Source of the DNA: WFQV01 sp964611145
Lineage (GTDB): Bacteria; Bacteroidota; Ignavibacteria; Ignavibacteriales; Melioribacteraceae
DNA length: 30,232 nucleotides
Assembly (NCBI GenBank): GCA_964611145.1
Contig: CAZSYM010000025.1
Location: 1 to 30,232, forward strand
Direction of reading: 5' to 3'
Shown: piece after piece, positions 24,922 through 30,232 of the stretch
How the letters are laid out: each line of letters opens with the position of its first letter
Numbering within the stretch: the stretch's first letter is position 1
Position numbers and translations under genes: made by a program
Notes under the pieces: generated by a model
The model's input: the letters and a program-made list of their open reading frames with translations, nothing else
Told to the model about the DNA's origin: nothing
Databases searched by the model: none

Positions 24922-26373
24922 CTAACCGCTTATCATTTCACGATAAAGTTTTTCATATTTACCGGCAGCCGTCGCCCAAGAAAAATCCTCCGCCATTCCG
25001 TTTAATTGCAAACGTTTCCAAATGTCCTTTTCTTCATATATTTTCAGTGCCCTTTCAACGGCACGATAAAGAGCATTCACAGAATATTCATCGAAAGTAA
25101 ATCCGTTTGCAATTTTTAAGAGATAAGGATTTTCCAACCGAAAGTCTTTAACCGTATCCGCTAATCCGCCCGTTCTGCGAACCAAAGGCAGAGTACCGTA
25201 TTTCAAAGAATAAATCTGATTCAATCCGCAAGGCTCGTACCGGGAAGGCATCAAGAAAATATCCGCTGCGGCTTCTATCCGATGAGCAAGTTTATTATCA
25301 TAACCAATTACGACTTTGAATTTGTCCGAATACTTTTGGGAGAAGGAAAGGATTTTTTCCTCGAACTCTTTCCAGCCACTACCGAGTAAAATCCAATGCG
25401 CATTCAAGGACATCAAACGAGGGAGAGCCTCCGTAAAAAGGTCAAATCCCTTTTGATGAACCAAACGAGAAACCATACCGATTAAAGGAACATCCTCTTC
25501 GGCGTTCAGCTTAAACTCTTTCAACAAATATTCTTTATTAACGATTTTATTCTCGAGGGAATTTTCATCGTAATTCTTGTAAATAAATTTATCCGTTGCT
25601 GGGTTCCATTCCGAATAATCCACACCGTTTAAAATTCCGCTTAAATCTTTTTCCCTTTCGCGCAAAACTCCTTCCATACCGGCGCCATATTCGGGTTGTA
25701 AAATTTCCTTAGCATAAGTAGGGCTAACGGTGTTCAATTTATCCGCAAAGAAAATTCCCATTTTCAGAAAATTCACTTTGCCGTAATATTCGGCAGGTCC
25801 CATGGGGAAAAAATATTTTCCTTCAATGCTTGCCTTTTCCAAAAGCTCCTTGCCGAAAATTCCTTGATAACCAACATTGTGCAGGGTCAACAAAGAAGGG
25901 ATGTTCCCAAGCTTTTCGTATTTGTTCTTGGCATAATAAGGAATCAATGCCGTCTGCCAATCGTTAACATGCAACAGACTCGGCTTCCAATCCGAGCGGC
26001 TTATAAATTCCAACGAAGCCTTGGAAAAGAATACGAAACGTTCGCCCTCGTCAGCATCCTCGGTATAAACGGATTCCCGCCCGAAAAATTTTTCGTTTTC
26101 CACCAAAATCACTTCCACCGAGGAATGCGGGAGAAATGTTTTATAAAATCGCGCTTCTTCAAAATCCGCTCCAAGCGAAACCGTCAATTTTTCCGGAGCG
26201 GAACAATTCATCAATTCGACATTTTCGTAATTCCCCACTTTATATTTGGGAGTAAAAATTCTTACCTCATTACCTCTTTCGCTCAGCGCTTTAGGAAGAG
26301 CATTTGAGACCTCCGCCAAACCGCCCGTTTTCACAAAAGGATATACTTCCGAACTAAAAAAAGCTATTTTCAT
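24922..26373 (-). CDS. glgA: Glycogen synthase (ADP-glucose type, GT5)
   Basis: The product is 483 aa, normal for bacterial GlgA, which transfers glucose from ADP-glucose to the growing alpha-1,4-glucan in the cytoplasm. 'FFSSEVYPFVKTGGLAEV' (residues 5-22) is the starch-synthase opening with the K-T-G-G-L ADP-glucose motif. 'HVNDWQTALIPYY' and 'TLHNVGYQGIFG' are N-domain signatures. 'GMVSRLVHQKGFDLF' and 'PSRYEPCGLNQIYSLKYG' with 'TGGLADTV' are the C-domain donor site. I start at ATG 26373; a 22-residue in-frame extension to 26439 looks like untranslated sequence. Other glycogen genes are not present nearby. It is divergent from the symporter gene. Confidence 0.95.
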   Translation of the reverse strand: MKIAFFSSEVYPFVKTGGLAEVSNALPKALSERGNEVRIFTPKYKVGNYENVELMNCSAPEKLTVSLGADFEEARFYKTFLPHSSVEVILVENEKFFGRESVYTEDADEGERFVFFSKASLEFISRSDWKPSLLHVNDWQTALIPYYAKNKYEKLGNIPSLLTLHNVGYQGIFGKELLEKASIEGKYFFPMGPAEYYGKVNFLKMGIFFADKLNTVSPTYAKEILQPEYGAGMEGVLREREKDLSGILNGVDYSEWNPATDKFIYKNYDENSLENKIVNKEYLLKEFKLNAEEDVPLIGMVSRLVHQKGFDLFTEALPRLMSLNAHWILLGSGWKEFEEKILSFSQKYSDKFKVVIGYDNKLAHRIEAAADIFLMPSRYEPCGLNQIYSLKYGTLPLVRRTGGLADTVKDFRLENPYLLKIANGFTFDEYSVNALYRAVERALKIYEEKDIWKRLQLNGMAEDFSWATAAGKYEKLYREMISG

Positions 26374-26523
26374 AATTCTCAGATTTTTAATTTTAAAAAT
26401 ACTCAAAAAAATCTTCTCTCTCTTTGCGCAAACACACATCCCATAAAATTCGGAAACTTTGAGAAGGGTTTTCTTAAATTTGTTATTTCTTAAAATCTTT
26501 TTTCAGCAATCAATGGAGATACC

Positions 26524-27861
26524 ATGGATTGGAAGCAAATAATCACCGACGTAAGTAATTTTGTTTGGGGAGTTCCCACAATAGTCCTCTTAGTAGGCAC
26601 GGGAATTTTTCTGACGTTCAGATTGAAAGGTTTGCAATTCACAAAACTCTGGCATTCGTTATGGCTTGCCCTAATCAAAAGGAAGGAAGACACCGACCAG
26701 CCGGGGGACATAACGCATTTCCAGGCTTTAATGACGGCACTCTCCGCCACGGTGGGGACGGGCAACATTGCGGGTGTTGCTACGGCAATTGCTGCCGGAG
26801 GACCCGGCGCATTATTCTGGATGTGGGTAACCGGGCTTGTGGGCATGGCTACAAAATATTCCGAAGCATTGTTAGCTGTACATTTCCGGGAAAAGGACAA
26901 GTTCGGAAACATGAGCGGGGGTCCCATGTATTACATATCGAAAGGGTTGGGCTGGAAATGGCTCGGAACTCTTTTCGCCATTTTTGCCGCCATAGCAACT
27001 TTCGGAATAGGGAACACCGTTCAATCCAATTCGGTGGCGCAAGCGCTGCACTCCACTTTTAATATACCAACTTGGATTACCGCAATAATTTTGATGCTTG
27101 CAACGGGAGCGGTAATAATCGGCGGGATAAAATCCATCGGTCGAGTAACGGGTTTCCTCGTCCCGATTATGATTGTCTTTTACATGGGCGGAGCGTTATT
27201 GATTTTAGCGATCAATTACGACAAACTACTCCCCGCCATTTTTCTTATTCTGGAAAAAGCCTTTACACCCACCGCCGCGGCGGGAGGATTTTTAGGCTCG
27301 ACCGTCATGCTTACAATTCGCATGGGAGTCGCTCGCGGAGTTTTTTCGAACGAATCGGGATTAGGAAGTTCCCCCATCGCTGCCGCTGCAGCACAAACAA
27401 AGCACCCCGTTACGCAGGCTCTCGTCTCCATGACACAAACGTTTATCGATACCATAGTCGTTTGCTCGCTTACGGGACTCGTGATAGTAATTGCAGGCGA
27501 TTGGACTTCCGGCATTAATGGCGCAGCGCTCACATCCGCAGCCTTCACGGACGGGCTGGGCAGTAAATTGGGAGAATACATCGTATCGATAGGCTTGGTT
27601 CTATTCGCTTATTCCACATTGCTGGGTTGGTCTTATTACGGCGAAAAATCCTTGGAATTTCTAAGCGGCGAAAAAATCATAAAACCTTATCGTTATTTGT
27701 TTACCGTCTTTGTAGGAATCGGAGCAATCAGTCAATTGGATTTGGTTTGGGGCATCGCCGATATTTTCAACGGTTTAATGGCTTTCCCGAATCTTATCGG
27801 GTTATTGGCTCTTTCTCCCATCATCGCCGCCGAAACAAAGAAGTACTTTGAAAAGAAATAA
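26524..27861 (+). CDS. Alanine/glycine:cation symporter family protein (AGCS)
   Basis: The product is 445 aa, an inner-membrane transporter with about ten or eleven hydrophobic helices that should take up alanine or glycine with sodium. 'ATVGTGNIAGVATAIAAGGP' (76-95), 'LFWMWVTGLVGMATKYSEAL' and 'GNMSGGPMYYI' (128-138) are AGCS signatures. 'SNESGLGSSPIAAAAAQT' near residue 275 and 'FAYSTLLGWSYYGEKS' are the other conserved blocks. GGAG lies before the ATG, so the start is well supported. A TAAATTTG element at 26475-26482 could be a promoter -10/-7 box, but no good upstream partner is seen. A strong terminator follows the stop. No regulator is adjacent. Confidence 0.94.
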   Translation: MDWKQIITDVSNFVWGVPTIVLLVGTGIFLTFRLKGLQFTKLWHSLWLALIKRKEDTDQPGDITHFQALMTALSATVGTGNIAGVATAIAAGGPGALFWMWVTGLVGMATKYSEALLAVHFREKDKFGNMSGGPMYYISKGLGWKWLGTLFAIFAAIATFGIGNTVQSNSVAQALHSTFNIPTWITAIILMLATGAVIIGGIKSIGRVTGFLVPIMIVFYMGGALLILAINYDKLLPAIFLILEKAFTPTAAAGGFLGSTVMLTIRMGVARGVFSNESGLGSSPIAAAAAQTKHPVTQALVSMTQTFIDTIVVCSLTGLVIVIAGDWTSGINGAALTSAAFTDGLGSKLGEYIVSIGLVLFAYSTLLGWSYYGEKSLEFLSGEKIIKPYRYLFTVFVGIGAISQLDLVWGIADIFNGLMAFPNLIGLLALSPIIAAETKKYFEKK

Positions 27862-27863
27862 AA

Positions 27864-27891
27864 AAAGCCGCCCGATTTATCGAGCGGCTTT
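27864..27891. terminator. Bidirectional intrinsic terminator
   Basis: A 12-bp stem with one mismatch (27864-27875 with 27880-27891, loop TTTA) lies between two convergent genes. On the minus strand it ends in a run of T after GCTT. On the plus strand it is followed by a T-rich tract. It should end both the symporter and the LVIVD-protein transcripts. Confidence 0.88.
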
Positions 27892-27908
27892 GCTCTTTCT
27901 ATTTCTCC

Positions 27909-30098
27909 TTATTTCATCAATATCATCTTTTTGGTCAAGGAAAAGCCACCCGCGCGCAAAGTATAGAAGTAAATTCCGGCGGAAAGCTTTCTCGGAGTAA
28001 ATTTAACGGAATGAATTCCCGCTTGGGCTTTTTCGTTAACAAGTTCCGCAACCAAGCGCCCCAAAACATCGTAAACTTTCAAAGAGACACGCCCGTTCAC
28101 ACCAGTCGGTACGGAATACTTAATCGTTGTTTCCGCTTCACCGGAAGCAACTCCGAAAGGATTCGGATAATTCTGCGACAATGCAAAATCTTCCGGGAGC
28201 GCAGGAGAATTTCCTCGAACGCCCGTTGTTTTCTCGTATTTCAAAATGTAAATTCCGTCCTCATCATCAGCCACATAAATCTTGCCGTCTTTCACCGCCA
28301 CGTCCATAGCGTTTCCACCTGTTCTAAAATACCCGATTACCGAAAGCTCATCGGTTAACTTTACGATATGCAGTCCCCGAGGACCGTCGGCAAGGAACAT
28401 CAAGGAATCTTGCACAAAAACAGCACGAGTGGAAGTATATTCATCCACACGGATATGATTGACTTCGCGAGGGTTCCAAGGATCGGACACATCTACAATT
28501 CTCACACCGCTGATTAAACCGGCAAGATAGACGGAATCTCCCCGTAGGAAAATATCCACACCGTTTACGGGAACATTCGTCTTTCCGTAATTGCCTTGAA
28601 TAAGGCTATCCTCAACTCTGTAAGTTTCCAGTCCGTTCAAATAATCCGCCACGTATGCCACGGTATCGCGTACGATAACATCGTTGGCGCTATATCCAGT
28701 CGTTACAAAGGAAGTCTCTATCGGATGCAAAATATCCGACAAGGAATAAACCCTCACACCGCCGAAACCCGCCGCCAAGAAAAGGTTATTGCCATATAAA
28801 AACGAATTGCGGGCGTCTCCCGTTAGAGGTTCAATTTTCGTTATCAACTTGGGATTTACCACCGAAGCCACGCTTAAAATCGAAAGCCCGTCGGTACTAT
28901 TCGAGAAGAAAGCCAAAGTATCGCTTACCAAAACGTTTTTTCCATATCCGACATCTGTTTTATACGAGCCGACAATCACGGGAGAAATATCGGAAAAGAC
29001 ATCCGTGATTTGAAAACCGCCGAAGCCCGCTGCCACGTAGAGATAATCGCCTTGGGCAAAAAGTCCCCGAGCGTTCCCTTCCGCGGAAATTTCGCTTTTA
29101 AGAGAAAGCGTATCCTTCTTGGCTTCGGTTACCTTAAGTCCGCCCGAACCGTCGGCGACAAGCAAAGTATTGTTGCAAATATACTCTACCTTTACGGCAT
29201 TATTGATACCCGAAAAATCAAAATATTTCGGATAGACGACATCGTTAACATCAATTGCCACTATTCCGTGGGAACCCACAGCAACGTAAGCAAATTGATT
29301 AACGTAATCGTACGCCACATCATAAGCGGCGCCATTAGTTGCAAAATCTATAACTTTCGTAATTGCCGCGGGATTACCAACATTAAGCACCACCAAACCT
29401 TTATTATAATCCGCTACGTAAGCCATATTATCCGAAACCGTAACTCCGTAAGCCAAGCCGGTGGTGTTATACGTTCCCATTTGGGTCAACTGATTAGGAT
29501 TACCTATATCAATAACGTGCAAACCCGCCCTATATGCCGCAACGTACAATCGCAAATTGTCTTTGTCGCCGTAAAGTCCACGTCCCTCTCCGGAAATATA
29601 GAACTGGGAAATTAACTTAACTTGCGAGGGAGTGGAAGCGTCCAGCACATAAATCCCGTCGTTTTTAGTCAAAGCAAAGACGACAGGATTAGTTGTATAA
29701 GCATCCGTCGCAAATATTGCAACGGTTTCATCATCCAATCTATAATAACCCGCCAGGACAGGATTTGCTTTATCGGAAACATCAACGACTTCCACGCCGA
29801 AATTTCCCGCTGCCAGGAAGGCATAATTTCCCACGACATAAATATCATTAATGACTCCGTGAGAAATGAACTCACCAATCTCCGTCGGATTCTCAACATT
29901 ATCGAGGTTGTAAATTTCCAGAAGAGCGCCCTTACCGAAATAAATCTCGTTGCATGCTCCGAAAACGGCTTTTGTGGGACCAAGAGGCATTCTGCCCAAC
30001 AATTTTACATTCTCGCTTTTGTAATGATACTGAGCAAATGCCAGGAAAGGAATAAAAAGAAAAGCAAATATTCTTCCCCAAAAAGAATTTACTCTCAT
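27909..30098 (-). CDS. LVIVD-repeat surface protein with T9SS type A sorting domain
   Basis: The product is 729 aa. The N-terminus 'MRVNSFWGRIFAFLFIPFLAFAQ' is a signal peptide. Residues about 35-630 are many LVIVD-type repeats of roughly 40 residues, recognisable by cores such as 'VEVVDVSDKANPVLAGYY', 'LHVIDIGNPNQLTQMGTY', 'VRIVDVSDPWNPREVNHI' and repeated 'AYVAD.NGL' strands. These should fold as one or two beta-propellers. Residues 639-729 are a canonical sorting domain ('NYPNPFG', 'LKVYDVLGRLVAELV', 'LSAGIYFYTLRAG', 'TKKMILMK'). The protein should therefore be exported by T9SS to the cell surface. No enzyme motif is present; adhesion or binding is the usual guess for such propellers. GGAG lies before the ATG. 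Confidence 0.9.
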   Translation of the reverse strand: MRVNSFWGRIFAFLFIPFLAFAQYHYKSENVKLLGRMPLGPTKAVFGACNEIYFGKGALLEIYNLDNVENPTEIGEFISHGVINDIYVVGNYAFLAAGNFGVEVVDVSDKANPVLAGYYRLDDETVAIFATDAYTTNPVVFALTKNDGIYVLDASTPSQVKLISQFYISGEGRGLYGDKDNLRLYVAAYRAGLHVIDIGNPNQLTQMGTYNTTGLAYGVTVSDNMAYVADYNKGLVVLNVGNPAAITKVIDFATNGAAYDVAYDYVNQFAYVAVGSHGIVAIDVNDVVYPKYFDFSGINNAVKVEYICNNTLLVADGSGGLKVTEAKKDTLSLKSEISAEGNARGLFAQGDYLYVAAGFGGFQITDVFSDISPVIVGSYKTDVGYGKNVLVSDTLAFFSNSTDGLSILSVASVVNPKLITKIEPLTGDARNSFLYGNNLFLAAGFGGVRVYSLSDILHPIETSFVTTGYSANDVIVRDTVAYVADYLNGLETYRVEDSLIQGNYGKTNVPVNGVDIFLRGDSVYLAGLISGVRIVDVSDPWNPREVNHIRVDEYTSTRAVFVQDSLMFLADGPRGLHIVKLTDELSVIGYFRTGGNAMDVAVKDGKIYVADDEDGIYILKYEKTTGVRGNSPALPEDFALSQNYPNPFGVASGEAETTIKYSVPTGVNGRVSLKVYDVLGRLVAELVNEKAQAGIHSVKFTPRKLSAGIYFYTLRAGGFSLTKKMILMK

Positions 30099-30125
30099 TT
30101 CTTACTCCAAAATTAGTTATAAAAA

Positions 30126-30225
30126 CAAATATAAAATAACTCCGACGGAATAAATTTCAAGTTAAATTCGTCACAAAGGCCGGAACTACATGTTCAATAT
30201 AACACTTTCCCACATTTTATTGCAA
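30126..30225 (-). promoter_or_regulatory. Candidate promoters of the LVIVD-protein gene
   Basis: Two arrangements are visible on the minus strand. The proximal one is TTGAAA (30160-30155), 21 bases, then TATATTTG (30133-30126), which matches the Bacteroidetes TAnnTTTG -7 element. The distal one is TTGCAA (30225-30220) with TTATAT (30202-30197) at 17-base spacing, closer to the housekeeping pattern. I cannot tell which is used. Nothing else is seen between 30099 and the window end. Confidence 0.4.
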
Positions 30226-30232
30226 GGAAGGA

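Noticed and set aside
26475..26482. TAAATTTG upstream of the symporter as a promoter element
   Set aside because: It resembles the -10/-7 boxes elsewhere, but no acceptable upstream hexamer lies at a workable distance.
1..30232. Search for CRISPR arrays, tRNA or rRNA genes, insertion sequences and attachment sites
   Set aside because: No regularly spaced repeats, cloverleaf-like segments, rRNA blocks, transposase motifs or terminal repeats were recognised by reading; gene-free gaps are short and AT-rich.

Overview
The window looks like chromosomal DNA from a Gram-negative bacterium of the Bacteroidetes/Chlorobi group, most likely the Ignavibacteria or a close relative. Three kinds of evidence point there. 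Secreted proteins carry type IX secretion (T9SS) C-terminal sorting domains of the 'NYPNPF ... KKMMLMK' kind. Two GWxTD-domain proteins, a PorV/PorQ-type barrel and a TonB-dependent receptor with a carboxypeptidase-regulatory-like N-terminus are present. Most genes also have strong AGGAG-type Shine-Dalgarno sites, and the best promoter is TTGACA-like; classical Bacteroidetes usually lack both features. The lineage call is inference. I see no rRNA, tRNA, CRISPR array, insertion sequence or phage gene.

Region 1 (1-6534, minus strand) is a tight five-gene envelope operon, read right to left: GWxTD protein, membrane glycosyltransferase with a C-terminal TPR tail, second GWxTD protein, LpxL/HtrB-type acyltransferase, and heptosyltransferase-type GT9 enzyme. 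Gaps are 1-8 bases or short overlaps. A further gene appears to start at the left edge. The layout ties the uncharacterised GWxTD family to lipid A/LPS or surface-glycan assembly.

Region 2 (6611-17248, minus strand) is a surface/secretion locus. A consensus promoter and a long structured leader precede a 736-residue T9SS cargo protein, which is followed by a strong hairpin terminator. Next come a DUF4397-type lipoprotein, a TonB-dependent receptor, a 1071-residue secreted protein with a divergent sorting domain, and a PorV/PorQ-family barrel, closed by another intrinsic terminator. This looks like a dedicated cargo, receptor and shuttle set.

Region 3 (17312-24698) is mostly housekeeping. On the minus strand are glycerophosphodiester phosphodiesterase, dnaE, an enoyl-ACP-reductase-like SDR with a Y-x6-K active site, and trxA. 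Diverging on the plus strand are a hotdog thioesterase and the GTPase meaB.

Region 4 (24695-30232) has a 56-residue membrane protein gene downstream of glgA (minus), an AGCS-type sodium/amino-acid symporter (plus), a bidirectional terminator, and a 729-residue LVIVD-repeat protein with a canonical T9SS sorting domain (minus).

The most novel material is the GWxTD/TPR-glycosyltransferase/LPS operon, the receptor-cargo-PorV cluster with its internal RNA hairpins, and the structured leader of the 736-residue cargo gene.
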